DNA of 64,000 nucleotides from JAIBJN01 sp963802795 (GCA_963802795.1 CAWDJV010000003.1:1-64000); one strand, 5' to 3'; positions 34,317-44,694 are shown, numbered from the stretch's first letter. Program-made: numbers and translations. Notes: generated from the sequence alone by a model not told the origin.

Positions 34317-37300
34317 TCATCCCGCCACCGCGATCTCCTCGAGCGACGCACGAGCTCTCTCGGCCTCTCGTACGGAGCCGAGCCGCTCGAACACCGCTAG
34401 TGCGCCCCTGAGCTCCCGCTCCGCGACCTGCGGATCGGAACGGGCCAGGATCTCGGCCAGCAAGAGGCGCGACCACGCCTCCTCCCAGGGGGCCTCGAGC
34501 GCGGCGAACCCTTCGGCTGACCTGCCGAGGAGCTCAGCTGCCGCCGTCACATCGCCGCCCGCGCCTGCCGCCCGGCCCTCGAGCCGGTCGGCGAAGAGGG
34601 GAAGGGCGAGCTGCTCTCCCACCTCGGCCTCCTCGCGCGCGGCGGCAACCAGCCCGGCCGCCTCGCCCCAATGCTCGCGGGCGGCCGCGATCTCGCAGAG
34701 GGCCTCGAGCCTCCCCCGGCGCTTTCGCTCCGGGCCACGAGCGGGATGAGCGCGAGCGCCTCGTCGAAGCGCCCTCGACCGCAAGTACGAGCGCGAGCGG
34801 CGCCAGGTGAACCGAGGTCGGTCCGTGCTGGCGGTCGATCCGCTGCTCGAAGTAGCGGAGCCCGAGCGCGATATACCCATCCGACTCGTCGTGCTCGCCG
34901 CGCAGTTCGTGACAGAGTGCGGCCCGCATGTAGCCGCCCATCGTGTAGGCAGGCGGCAGCTCTCGCGGAGCCAGCGCCACAACGCGTTCGAGCTCGGCTT
35001 GATCGGCGAACGCGCCCTCCCAGTCGCCATGGGCGAAGCGGACCTGGATGCGCCACGTGAGCCCATGGAGATACGAGCCGGAGTCGATCCCTCGGGCACG
35101 CTCGATGCACGTGCTCGAACGCTCCTCGGCCTCGCGGTAGCGGCCGAGGAGAATGCCGACCTCGCGGCCGTCGCGTAGCAGTCGCCGATCTCCTTTACGT
35201 CGGTAACGCGAGCAATAAGCTCGATGCGCTTGAGGGACGTGCGGTACGACTCGCCGTGACGGCCGCCCAGTTGAGCGTTTGCCTGCATGAGATCGAGTGC
35301 AGCCGAGAGCAGGTCGGCGTCGCCGAGCTTCTCGGCAGCTCCGACTGCTTCTCGAACGGCGGCATCCGCCGCTTCGTCACGACGATTCTCGCGCTGAGTG
35401 TTGAGAAAGCCCCGGTTGACGAGCAGCCGCGTGCGTACGGCCCGCGCCCCGGTGCCGCACGCAAGCCGCGATCGATGATGCGACGGACCGCGTCCACGTC
35501 GGGCACCGCATGCATCGTTCCGATGAAGCGAGCCGCGAAGAGCGTGGCCTTGCCGGCGACGCGCGCGTACGCGGGATCGCGATCCGATAGCTCCTCGAGC
35601 GCCTCGCCGTACGTGCGCCACGCGGCGTCGCCGAGGAACGCGAGGTAGTGGAGGTCGCCGAGTGCCTCGAGTGCCTCCACACGTTCCGCACTCCCCTCGG
35701 AGAGCTCGACGGCGCGCCGCGCCAAGCGGTCGCCCTGCTGGATGGCGAAGCGCCGGTGTGCGTTCTCCGCGCCGTCGAGCAGATACGCTCGGGCGCTCCG
35801 CCGAAGCTCGTCGTCACGCAGGAACGAGAACGCGGCGTCGTAGTGGTGAGCGAGGAGCTCCGCCAGCTCGCCTGCTCGGTCGCCGCTCGTCTCCTCGATC
35901 CAGGCCGCCGTCTCCGCGTGCGTGCGGCCTCGCTCCGCCCGCGGCAGGCTCTCGTAGGCCACGTCGCGGGTGAGGACGTGCTTGAAGGAGTACTCCCTCT
36001 GGCCGGGAATCGACGACGCGAGCCGCTCCACGACGAACTCTCGACGGCGAAGTGTTCGCAGCGCGTCGTCGAGATCGTCGACCCGCACAAGACGGGCTAG
36101 CGCGCCGTCCCAGAAGACCCGCCCCACGACCGCTGCACGCTGAGCGACTCGTCTCTCGTCCGGCGTCAAGAGGTCGAGCCGGGCGAGGATCACGGCCTGG
36201 ACGTTGTCGGGGATCTCCACCTGGTCGATCCCGGCGCGAGCCTGCCACCGGTCGCCTTCCCAGCCAAGCAGTCCTTCGTTGATCAAGTGCCGGACGATCT
36301 CCTCGAGGAAGAACGGATTGCCGCCGGAGCGCTCGAGGATCTGCCCGCGCACGCCGGGCGGCAACTCGTCGCCGCCCGGTACGAACGAGACCAGCCGTGC
36401 GCTCTCCTCGCCGTTCAGCGGGTCGAGCGGGAGAGAGCTGAAGCTCGGCGCCCGCCGCCCCAGTCGGGCCGCGACCGGAGCAGGTCGGGACGTGCCGTAC
36501 AGACGAAGGCGATCGGGCCCTCGAGGCGCTCGGCGAGCTCGTCGAGGATGTCGAGCATCGTCGGGTCGGCCCAGTGAAGGTCCTCTACGACGACCACCAC
36601 GGGGCTACGTCGTCCCAGCGAGGCGAGCAGCGCTGCCCACGCCCCGACGAGCTCGCGGTACAGCTCGCGCGGATCGAGCGACTCGAGCGGTCGCCCGGCA
36701 GCCGCATTCCCAGCGTCGAGGCCAGGGCCGCCGCAGTGCGCGACCGGTCAGTGGCGAGGTCCGGCTCGATGCTCTCCTCCACGAGCCGTGTGATCCTCGC
36801 TGACGCCTCGTCCGCACGATCCGTCTCGCGCACGACCGCTTCCGTCTTGAGGATCTCGGCCAAGGGCCAGAGGGTGACGGCGTGCCCGTAGGGGAGGCAG
36901 CGACCGATCAGCTGCTTCGCCGGGCCCTCGAGCGGCGAAAGGAACTCGCGCACGAGCCTGCTCTTCCCGACGCCTGCGTCCCCCACGATCGTCACGAGGG
37001 CGGGGCGGCGCTCTCGGCAGACGCGGTCGAAAGTCGTTCTCAGAAAGGCGACCTCGTCGTCGCGACCGACCAGCGGCGCTGCGATCACCGATGCTCCGAC
37101 CGGCCCTTCCGTCTCTCGATACGCCTCGACCAACCAGGTAGTGAGGGCCTCGGACTTCCCCTTCAACACGAGGGGCTCGTCGGTCGCGCGAAGCTCGAAC
37201 TGCGAGCGCACGCCACGGGCGGTGCGATCGCCGATCAGGATCGTCCCGAGCTTGGCGGCCTGCTGGAGGCGCGCGGCGACGTTGACGGCGTCTCCGGTGA

Positions 37301-38475
37301 CGAGCAGGTCGTCTCCCGGCGCGCCGGAAGCAAGCACCTCGCCCGTGTTCACTCCGATACGGATTTCGAGCGCTTCTTCCGGGTCTCGGCCCTCGTTCAA
37401 GCGCCGAAGTCGCTCGACCATTCGCCAGGCAGCACGCACGGCGCGCACGGCGTCGTCCTCGTGGACCGCCGGTACGCCGAAGACCGCCATGATCGCGTCG
37501 CCGACGAACTTCTCGATCATGCCGCCTTCGGCCTCGATCTCCGGAGCCATCGCCGCGAAGTAGTCGGCCATCAGCGCGCGCACGTCCTCCGGATGGAGCG
37601 ACTCCGCCCGCGCGGTCGAGCCGGCCACGTCCGCAAAGAGAATCGTGACGAGCTTCAGCATCGGCTCCGGCGCTCCGTCCGGCTCCGCACCGCGCGACGC
37701 TGTGGCCGTCTCACTCGGAACGGCGGCGGTAACGCCGGGTCCAGGTTCGAGTCCTGCTGGAGAATCCGTCGCTCGAGCTCGCGCAGTGCGGGCGAGGGCT
37801 CGATCCCGAGCTCATCGGCAAGAGCGCGCCTCGCCGCCTGATACGCCGCCAGCGCCTCCGCCTGTCGGCCCGACCGGTACAGCGCGAGCATGTGCTGGCG
37901 TCGCAGGCCCTCTCGGAGCGGATAGCGCGCGATCAGCGCCTCGAGCTCGCCGACGAGATCGCCTTGCCGCCCGACCAGAAGGTCGGCCTCGACCCGTCCC
38001 TCGAGCGCGGAGATCCGAAGCTCCTCGAGCCTCGCCCCCTCCGCCTCCGCAAACGGCTCCGACGCGAACTCGGCGAGCGCCGGCCCGCGCCACAGCTCGA
38101 GCGCCGCCCGGAAGCCGTCGGACGCTTTCCCGGCTTGCCCGGCGTCGAGGGCTGAGCGCGCCTCGGCGACGAGTTGCTCGAAGCGGTGGAGGTCGAGCTC
38201 GTCGGGCTCGAGCTGAAGCGCGTAGCCGGGGGGCCGCGTATGCAGCGCCCCAGCAGACACCGCCTTCCGGAGCCGCGAGACGTAATCTGCACCATCTTCG
38301 CCGCGGTCTCCGGCACGTCCTCGCCCCAGAGGTCGTCGATGATCCGGTCGATCGCGAGCGTCCTGTTCGCGTTGACGAGAAGCAGCGCGAGAAGCGCCTG
38401 CTGCTTGCCGCCGCGCAGCCGAACCTCGCGATCCCCGTCGCGCACCTCGAGCGGTCCGAGGATGCGGTAGTCCAT
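34317..38475 (-). pseudogene. BTAD - class III nucleotidyl cyclase - AAA ATPase - TPR regulator, multiple frameshifts
   Basis: Reading from the ATG at 38475: an OmpR-like winged helix (ILGPLEVRDGDREVRLRGGK) and BTAD domain (EPDELDLHRFEQLVAEARSA) span about residues 1-245. A class III adenylyl/guanylyl cyclase domain follows (VTILFADVAGSTARAE with a metal Asp, GDAIMAVFGVP with the second). Then an AAA/STAND ATPase has Walker A VGDAGVGKSRLV and Walker B VVVVEDLHWAD, and TPR-rich helices run to the end (PWEEAWSRLLLAEILARSDP). Shifts are needed near 38290, 37745, 36665, 36440, 35450 and in 34750-35180. The full product would be about 1380 aa, a plausible single AfsR/SARP-like regulator. Without the 37745 shift it would be two genes. 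It is divergent from the SBP56 genes. Confidence 0.75.
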
Positions 38476-38515
38476 AGGCGCCCGGGGTTGACCGTACCAC
38501 GATCTGGAAGCTGGT

Positions 38516-38548
38516 TTACCGGCGGGTTACCCCCGGGCTACCGGCGGG
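38516..38548 (+). promoter_or_regulatory. Three tandem 11-bp repeats: candidate SARP/BTAD operator
   Basis: The sequence is exactly three head-to-tail 11-mers: TTACCGGCGGG, TTACCCCCGGG, CTACCGGCGGG. SARP-type regulators (winged helix plus BTAD) are known to bind short direct repeats spaced 11 bp apart, on one face of the helix. The site lies between the BTAD gene (start 38475) and the SBP56 gene (start 38606), so it could serve both. Confidence 0.65.
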
Positions 38549-38605
38549 CAGCCGCCTCCGGTCGCCTTGCTCGCGCACTCGTCCACCGAGCGAAAGGAGT
38601 CACAG

Positions 38606-39928
38606 ATGACGGGGACATTCCACCTGTCGCCCGCGGATGCGCAAAAGCGCCCCGCGAGGACTACCTCTACGTCGCGGCGATGCGGTCCGGCACCGGCGTC
38701 GACAAGCCCGACTTCCTCGCCGTCGTCAACACGAATCCCGAGTCGAACGCCTACGGGCAGATCGTGCACGAGACGCCGATGCCCTACGTCGGCGACGAGC
38801 TCCACCACTTCGGCTGGAACCGCTGCTCGTCCGCCGTCACGGGCCCGACCGCTCGCACCTGGTCATCCCGGGCTTCCGCTCCTCGCGGGTCTACGTGCTC
38901 AACGTCGCCGACGACCCTCTGCGCCCGCGAATCGAGAAGGTGATCGAGCCCGACGAGCTCGTGCGGGCGACCGGCTATACGCGGCCGCACACGACGCACT
39001 GCATGCCGGGCGAAAACGTCGTCATCTCGATGCTCGGCGACGCCGACGGGAATGCGGCCGGCGGCTTCGGCGTCCTTGATGCAACGACGTTCGAAGTCAA
39101 GGGCCGCTGGGAGAACGGCGGCGAGCGGCCGCCCATGAACTACGACTTCTGGTACCAGCCGCGGAAGAACGTGCTCGTCTCGTCCGAGTTCGGCGCCCCG
39201 AACGCCTACGAGCCGGGCTTCGACCTCGCCGACGTAGAGGCCGGCGGTACGGGCAGAGGCTCCACTTCTGGAACCTCGGGAGCCGCGAACTCGATCAGAC
39301 GATCGACCTCGGCGGGAACGGCCTCATCCCGCTCGAGATCCGGTGGAGGCACGACCCGGACGCGGACGAAGGGTTCGTCGGGGCGACGCTGTCGTCCGCC
39401 GTCTGGCGATTCCACCGCGAGAACGGCTCGTACGCGGCCGAGCCCGTGGTCGCAGTCGAGCCGGTCGAGCTCGACAGCTGGCCGATTCCGGTTCCGGGGC
39501 TCATCACCGACCTCGTCCTCTCCATGGACGACAAGGCCCTGTACTTCTCGAACTGGCTGCACGGCGACCTGCGCCGCTACGACGTCTCCGACCCGGCCAA
39601 TCCGCGGCTGACGGGCCGGCTCTGGCTCGGCGGCGTGCTCGGGAAGGAGAGCGACGCAGGGCGGCCGCTCACGGGCGGGCCGCGGATGCTGCAGCTCTCC
39701 TACGACGGGCGGCGGCTCTATGTCACCAACTCGCTGCTCTCGACGTGGGACAACCAGTTCTACCCCGAGCTCCGCTCGTACCTGCTCAAGGTCGACGTGG
39801 GCGAGGACGGCTCGATGGCCGTCGATCCCGAGTTCTTCGTCGATTTCCACGACCGCTCCGACGGCCCCGCGCGGGCGCACGAGGTGCGGCTCCAGGGCGG
39901 CGACTCGACCTCGGAGGTGTTCCCGTGA
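38606..39928 (+). pseudogene. Selenium-binding protein 56 / methanethiol-oxidase-like protein, three frameshifts
   Basis: The ATG follows AAAGGAG. In three frames the product reads EDYLYVAAMRSGTGVDKPDF, GDELHHFGWNRCSS, YTRPHTTHCMPGENVVISML, PPMNYDFWYQPRKNVLVSSE, LHFWNLGSRELDQTIDLGGN, DKALYFSNWLHGDLRRYDVS and RRLYVTNSLLSTWDNQFYPE, all SBP56 signatures. Shifts lie near 38655, 38850 and 39245. The full length, about 440 aa, is normal. Bacterial members (MtoX type) are copper enzymes that oxidise methanethiol to formaldehyde, H2S and H2O2; the conserved His residues in HHFGWN and RPHTTH fit metal binding. No signal peptide is seen here, unlike the next gene. Confidence 0.85.
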
Positions 39929-40071
39929 TCCTGGGGCACCACGGCGGCGAGCTTCCGCTGCTCCAGGCGGTGCTCGCCTCCGCGGCGGCCGTGCCGGTGC
40001 TGCTCCTGCCGATCAGGAGCGAGCTCGGCCGACTGACCAGGAGGCTGCGCCGCCGCTCGACCGGCGACTGA
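39925..40071 (+). CDS. Small membrane-associated protein coupled to SBP56 (48 aa)
   Basis: The GTG at 39925 overlaps the SBP56 stop (CCGTGA). The peptide has one hydrophobic segment (LLQAVLASAAAVPVLLLPIR) after ILGHHGGELP and ends in an Arg-rich tail (RLTRRLRRRSTGD). The overlapping start, tight position and typical one-helix layout suggest a real accessory peptide, perhaps an anchor for the oxidase. I recall no named family. Confidence 0.55.
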   Translation: MILGHHGGELPLLQAVLASAAAVPVLLLPIRSELGRLTRRLRRRSTGD

Positions 40072-40104
40072 CGCCCAGACGACGACACGAAGGAGACCAA
40101 AGAC

Positions 40105-41454
40105 ATGAAAGCTCGAACCATCATCACGCTGGCCATGCTGTGCGGCGTTGCGATGCTGGCCGCGGCGTTCACCGCCGCGTCCGGCACCGGATCGCAGCCG
40201 GCGGCGACCACCCGCCGGCAGAGAAGCACGGTGGCACGCTCCAGGAACGCTTCCTCTACGTGAGCACGATTGCGCAGAGCCCGACCGATCCGGACTTCAT
40301 CGCGGTGATCAGGGCGGATCCGCGCCGCGCGGACTTCGGCAAGATCGTCAACCGCATCGACATGCCGAACGTGGGCGACGAGCTGCACCACTTCGGCTAC
40401 TCAGCCGACCAGAAGCGGCTGCTCGTGCCCGGCCTCTTTTCGTCGCGCATGCATGTGTTCGACGTCAAGGCCGGCGGCAAGAAGCTCAGGCTAAGGGCCG
40501 TTAACGACCAGCTGGCCGCGACGGGCGGCTACGTCGTTCCGCACGGCGTGATGGCGACGTCGGGCGGACGCGCCCTCGTGACGATGATCGGGGCGGCCAC
40601 CGACACAACGCTCCCCGGAGGCATCATCGAGATCGACGACAAGACCGGCGCGTTCGTCAGGCACTACGGCCCGGGCCCGGTACGGGCTCCCGGCCGGGCC
40701 GCGCCGAAGTACATGTACGACTTCGAGTCGCTCCCCGAGGCGAACCGCGGGATCAGCACGACGTTCGGCTCGCCCGCAGGGTGCGCCGTGGGCATCGAGC
40801 CCGGCTGCCTCGGCAACGAAGTCGCGGTCTGAGGCCTGCGCGAGCGCCAGGTGATTCAGACCGCAGATCTCGGCGAGCACAGCGGCGCGCTCATGGTGCA
40901 CTTCGTCCAAACGCCGGGCATCCGGCGGGCGTTCATCAACGCGCCGGGCACGAGCGCGATCTGGCTGGCGGACGACGACGACCGTGACGGCGTCTTCGAC
41001 TTCAGCAGGTGCTCGGCCCGGAGGACGGGCTCGCGCTCCCGCCGGACATGCTCCTCTCGCACAACGGGAAGAGCATGTACGTGAGCAACTGGTTCGGGAA
41101 CTCGGTGCAGAAGTTGACATCAGCGACCCGTTCGACCCGGTCCTGGAGGCCACCGTCTCGGTGCCGCATCCGAACATGCTGCGCCTGAGCCGCGACAACC
41201 GGCGTCTCTACGTCACCAACTCGCTGCTCACGCCGTGGGACAACGACGCCGACTTCGGGCCGGCGCGGAACGACGACTACGGGATCTGGCTGTTCGAGGT
41301 GGACGAGCACACCGGCAGCCTCACCCCGTCCGAGGCCGGCGGCCGCCCGTGGGTCAGCTTCGAGAACGTCCGCAAGAAGACCACCACAGGCCCGGCGGGG
41401 CCACACATGATGCTCTTCGACCCGAGCATCCCGCTCGCGCACGGCGAGCACTGA
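40105..41454 (+). pseudogene. Second SBP56 / methanethiol-oxidase-like protein with export signal, frameshifted
   Basis: The ATG follows AAGGAGACC. A signal peptide (TIITLAMLCGVAMLAAAFTA) suggests an exported protein, as for periplasmic MtoX. The SBP56 body follows in pieces: RFLYVSTIAQSPTDPDFIAV, GDELHHFGYSADQKRLLVPG, YVVPHGVMATSGGRALVTMI, MYDFESLPEANRGISTTFGS, LLSHNGKSMYVSNWFGNSVQ and RRLYVTNSLLTPWDNDADFG. Shifts or damage lie near 40205, 40835, 41010 and 41110. It is paralogous to 38606-39928 but diverged throughout, so the pair is not a recent duplicate. Both probably share the operator at 38516. Confidence 0.8.
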
Positions 41455-41480
41455 CGAAGCGGCCCGTCCACGACCTGCTC

Positions 41481-41502
41481 GCGCCGCCCTCGAGGGCGGC
41501 GC
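41481..41502. terminator. Perfect 22-bp palindromic hairpin
   Basis: GCGCCGCCCTC followed directly by its reverse complement, between the convergent SBP56 and cysteine-hydrolase genes. It can act in both directions. Confidence 0.65.
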
Positions 41503-41556
41503 GAGCGCGCCCCCAGCCGGCAGTGACCCCTGATCGCCGAGGGCATACGCCGTTGG

Positions 41557-42138
41557 TCAGAGCACGATGCCCGCGGGCGCGTCACCGCCGACCGCGTCTC
41601 GAAACTCGATCGTGCGGTCGACCGTCCGTAGCCACTCGTAGCCGAGCCCCTTGACGCCGATCAGCTCGACCCCGGCGCGGGAGATGCGGGCGAGCCCTTG
41701 GATGTGCGCCGTCCCCGGTGAGGCGACGGCATCCTCGACGACGACCACACGCTTGGCCCGCTCGAGAAGCCCGAGGGCCGACTGGGCGACGCAGACATCG
41801 GTCTCGAGCCCACAGAGCACCACGGTTTCCCGCTCGTGCCGGGTGACGTCCGCGAGGATCGCCGGGGAGGCCGAGAGGTCGAAGACGGGCTTCGCGTGCC
41901 TGGCCGTCCCTGGAGGAAGGGCGTCCTTGACCGGCGAGACGGTCTCTCCGTTCTCCTCGGGCGCCTCCTCGGTGACGACGACGGGCACGCCGAGCCAGCC
42001 CGCGAGCCGGCACAGCCAGCGCACTCGGTCGACGACCTCGGCCGCCGTCTGCTCCGGGAGCTTACGCAGGAAGCCCTCCTGCGTGTCGATCACGGCGAGC
42101 ACGCAGCCTTCGGCGTCGAGGCGGTGTCGCAGGCTCAG
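41557..42138 (-). CDS. Isochorismatase-family cysteine hydrolase
   Basis: The protein has the catalytic triad of the family: Asp in CVLAVIDTQEGF, Lys in TARHAKPVFD and Cys in VLCGLETDVCVAQSALGL. Members hydrolyse amides or vinyl ethers (nicotinamidase, isochorismatase, ureidoacrylate hydrolase); the exact substrate is not readable. The start is uncertain: a CTG at 42138 overlaps the previous stop and has GGAGG just before it, while GTG at 42102 would remove 12 residues and start at VLAVIDTQ. It is co-oriented and overlapping with the YjbR gene. Confidence 0.82.
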   Translation of the reverse strand: MSLRHRLDAEGCVLAVIDTQEGFLRKLPEQTAAEVVDRVRWLCRLAGWLGVPVVVTEEAPEENGETVSPVKDALPPGTARHAKPVFDLSASPAILADVTRHERETVVLCGLETDVCVAQSALGLLERAKRVVVVEDAVASPGTAHIQGLARISRAGVELIGVKGLGYEWLRTVDRTIEFRDAVGGDAPAGIVL

Positions 42139-42536
42139 TCCTCCTCGACCCGATGCTCGGCGAGCCAGGCTTTGGCGACGCGCTTCTGCGCGCGGGTGAG
42201 CCACGCCTCGACCACGAGGTCCTCCAGTTCGTCGCGATCGATCCGTTCGAGGTCGGGGATCCGCACCAGCACGGCCGGGTAGCCGTCGAAGTGCGGGGTC
42301 GTGAAGAACACGCCCTGCTCGTCCGAGAGCAGCAGCTCCTTCGCCCAGAGATCGGCGACCCGAAACATGAGCACATCGTCCATCCGCTCGCCGGTCTCCG
42401 GGTCGACCGCGTCCGGCCGGCGGCTGCGGTGAAGGACAAAGAACTTCCCGTGAGCCTTGTAGGCGGGGCGGCCGTCGTCGGAGAGGTCATTGGTCGTCGC
42501 GGGGAGCGCGAGCGCGAGCTCGTTCAGGTCGGCCAT
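42135..42536 (-). CDS. MmcQ/YjbR-family protein
   Basis: The 133-aa protein starts MADLNELALALPATTNDLSD and shows the YjbR pattern (PAYKAHGKFFVLHR, VLMFRVADLWAKELLLSDEQ, FFTTPHFDGYPAVLVRIPDL, LVVEAWLTRAQKRVAKAWLA). This small family has a double-wing DNA-binding-like fold with no settled function. ATG 42536 is used. Its stop overlaps the start region of the hydrolase, so they form a two-gene unit. Confidence 0.82.
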   Translation of the reverse strand: MADLNELALALPATTNDLSDDGRPAYKAHGKFFVLHRSRRPDAVDPETGERMDDVLMFRVADLWAKELLLSDEQGVFFTTPHFDGYPAVLVRIPDLERIDRDELEDLVVEAWLTRAQKRVAKAWLAEHRVEED

Positions 42537-42679
42537 AGTCGCCACCCCATGACTGTGCCACGAATTCCTCCAGCGACGCGGGAGCACGGACGCACCCCCA
42601 CCAACGCCCGCGGGAGACGCTCGAACGCCGCTCCCCAGCCGCTCCCCTCGAGATCGAGAATCCCTCGATTTCCAGGGGT

Positions 42680-42702
42680 GTTCGAATCCCGTATGCGCCT
42701 CT
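42680..42702 (+). pseudogene. tRNA 3'-end fragment, third copy
   Basis: GTTCGAATCCCGTATGCGCC plus TCT is identical to the fragments at 16643-16665 and 17613-17635. Here only the T loop and acceptor strand remain; upstream sequence differs. It marks the left edge of the glycan cluster. Confidence 0.55.
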
Positions 42703-43140
42703 CTCCCCTGCCTGCATGAAGGGGACATCAGCGCACTGGCATAGACTGCGGGCATGAGGGTTACGTCGCGTCCATCTCTCGTCGAGGAGCTTCCGTCGGG
42801 GCTTGCGCGAGCCCTCGGCGCGCCCGCCGACGCGGCACGCGGACAGAACCCGGAGTCCGAGCTCGAGCACGACTTGCCGCATCGATCGCGCGCTCGCGGG
42901 CCGATCGCCTGCAACGCCCGCTGAATCCGTGATCGCGTGCGGCAACGCGTGGAGCCTCGTTCCCAATGGTGACGCCGTCGCCGTCACGATCGACGACGCC
43001 GACGAGGGCGAGAGGGAGAGCAAGACGACGCCTGCCGGCGAGCTCGTCCTCGGTCTCGGTCCTGGGCTGTTGCGTCCCGCGCGAACTGCTCGTGCCGGTC
43101 GAGCATCGATTCCTCGTCGCCGTTCCAGGTCGTCCGGCTG
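42703..43140. other. Stretch without a recognisable gene
   Basis: Several short frames are open here on both strands because of high GC. One plus-strand frame (SVIACGNAWSLVPNGDAVAV then TIDDADEGERESKTTP, about 42927-43040) has a coding-like look but no start, no family and no partner. Nothing else is supportable. Confidence 0.4.
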
Positions 43141-44694
43141 ATGGCCGCTCGGACGGTCGCCATGCAGCTGCCTTTCACTCGCGCAGACCTGCGCACCGGA
43201 CATCGTTCCGACCCGGCGGGGGCCGCCGAAGCGCCCCGCAAGCACTTCGCCCAGCAAGGTCGGTCGGCGGGGCACGCCCCGAGCTTCGGCGCGCGCCGCA
43301 TCGGTGAGGAGATCCGCAAGCGTGCCAGGGCCTCCAAGATCCCAATGCGGGACGCCATCGCGCTCCTCCCGACGCTGAAGAAGCATCTGGCCAAGACCTA
43401 CGTGGTCTGGACGCGACTGTGCGTCTGCGCCCACCCGCGCCTCTACAGCGCCCAGTTCAGCGCTTCGGAGCTGGAAGAGCTGGGCGGCGAGTTCGACGTC
43501 GGCCGCGCAGTGTCCCACTACCTCGCCCACGGCGTTTACGAGGGCAAGCGGCTGTGCGCCCTCTTCAACCCGGATTGGTATCTCGAGCGGTTGGACCGCG
43601 CCGGAATCAAAATCACGAAGGACATGGCCCCCTTCCTCCACTGGTTGGCGGTGGGATGGGATGAGCGGATCGTGCCCACACCCCTCTTCCACCAGGGCTT
43701 CTACGAGGAGCGCTACCCCAACGCGACCAGGGCCTACCGCTGGAGCTTCGAGCACTACGTGAAGACGGGGTGCTACCAGGCGGACCGGTTGGCCAGCCCG
43801 AATGGTCGCCACCACCCCGGCGGTGCGGATCCGCAGGCCAGCGAGCTCCAGGCCCCGCTGCTGCTGCGCGAGATGCTCTACCGCGCCGACGACTACGACC
43901 TGAGCCGGACGAGCTGGGCGGAGGAGGGCGCTCGGGCCGCACGAGCCAAGTACGAAACGCTGGGCTCGGCGCGTATGACCGCGCTCGTGGCGAAGGCCGC
44001 CGAGATCGAGCCGCTGGTCCTCCAGCCGCACTGGGACTACCCGGTGGCCGGCGCCCCGCCGTACCGCGGGCGACGGCTCTTCCTGGATCGGCAGGCCGAG
44101 GAGCTGCGCCGTGCCGTCGGCCGCGTGCACGTCGACACCGTGGTCCTGGTGCCCGGCGGCACCGCAGACGCGGTCGCGGCGACGCTGGAGCCGCTGCTGG
44201 CCCACGCGGGGTCCGACTCGCTGCTCGTGGTCGCCACGGACACCGGCGGGACCGCGGAGGAAAGCAGGGCGCCCGAGAAGGCATACCTCGACCTGCTGCC
44301 GTTCCTGGACGGCATGGAGCAAGACTTCCGCCTCGATCTGCTCCTCGACCTGGTGCGCGGGCTCACCGCCGAGCGCATCGTCGTCGTGGGCAGCGAGCTG
44401 GGCTGGGGGCTGCTCGCGACGTACGGCCGGCAGCTCTCGGCGCAGTCTTCGCTCGTGGCGTACGTGCCGTCGGAGGAGGACGACCCGGAGCAGACCGGAC
44501 CCGGGCCGGCGGTGCGGGAATTCCAGCAGTGCTTCGCCCATCTCGACTGGGCGCTGGTCGAGACGGAGGCACTCGCCAAGGACCTGACCAACCGGTACGC
44601 CCTGCCGACGGCCCTGGCCGGGCGGCTGATTCCGCTGGGGGAGCACGCCGTCGAGCGGGCCTTCGACACGTCGAGGAGCCGTCAGCGTGACTGA
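43141..44694 (+). CDS. Glycan-cluster protein with an FDxxWYL-type repeat region (517 aa)
   Basis: From about residue 90 the protein has a region common beside actinobacterial surface-glycan glycosyltransferases: GRAVSHYLAHGVYEGKRLCA then LFNPDWYLERLDRAG, and HQGFYEERYPNATRAYRW. The second half (about 330-500) resembles a GT-B or sugar-processing fold (VDTVVLVPGGTADAVAATLE, IVVVGSELGWGLLATYGRQL) but lacks a motif I can name. The same N-terminal theme (Y.ERYPER..., SPYLEW.KRG.AAGEIADPAP) occurs in the GT4 proteins of this cluster. The first ~65 residues are low-quality, so an ATG at 43345 may be the true start. Its stop overlaps the next gene's GTG by 8 bp. Confidence 0.65.
   Translation: MAARTVAMQLPFTRADLRTGHRSDPAGAAEAPRKHFAQQGRSAGHAPSFGARRIGEEIRKRARASKIPMRDAIALLPTLKKHLAKTYVVWTRLCVCAHPRLYSAQFSASELEELGGEFDVGRAVSHYLAHGVYEGKRLCALFNPDWYLERLDRAGIKITKDMAPFLHWLAVGWDERIVPTPLFHQGFYEERYPNATRAYRWSFEHYVKTGCYQADRLASPNGRHHPGGADPQASELQAPLLLREMLYRADDYDLSRTSWAEEGARAARAKYETLGSARMTALVAKAAEIEPLVLQPHWDYPVAGAPPYRGRRLFLDRQAEELRRAVGRVHVDTVVLVPGGTADAVAATLEPLLAHAGSDSLLVVATDTGGTAEESRAPEKAYLDLLPFLDGMEQDFRLDLLLDLVRGLTAERIVVVGSELGWGLLATYGRQLSAQSSLVAYVPSEEDDPEQTGPGPAVREFQQCFAHLDWALVETEALAKDLTNRYALPTALAGRLIPLGEHAVERAFDTSRSRQRD

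Noticed and set aside
38606..41454. CRISPR array or long tandem repeat
   Set aside because: No regularly spaced repeats were found here or anywhere in the window; the only tight tandem repeat is the 33-bp operator-like site at 38516.
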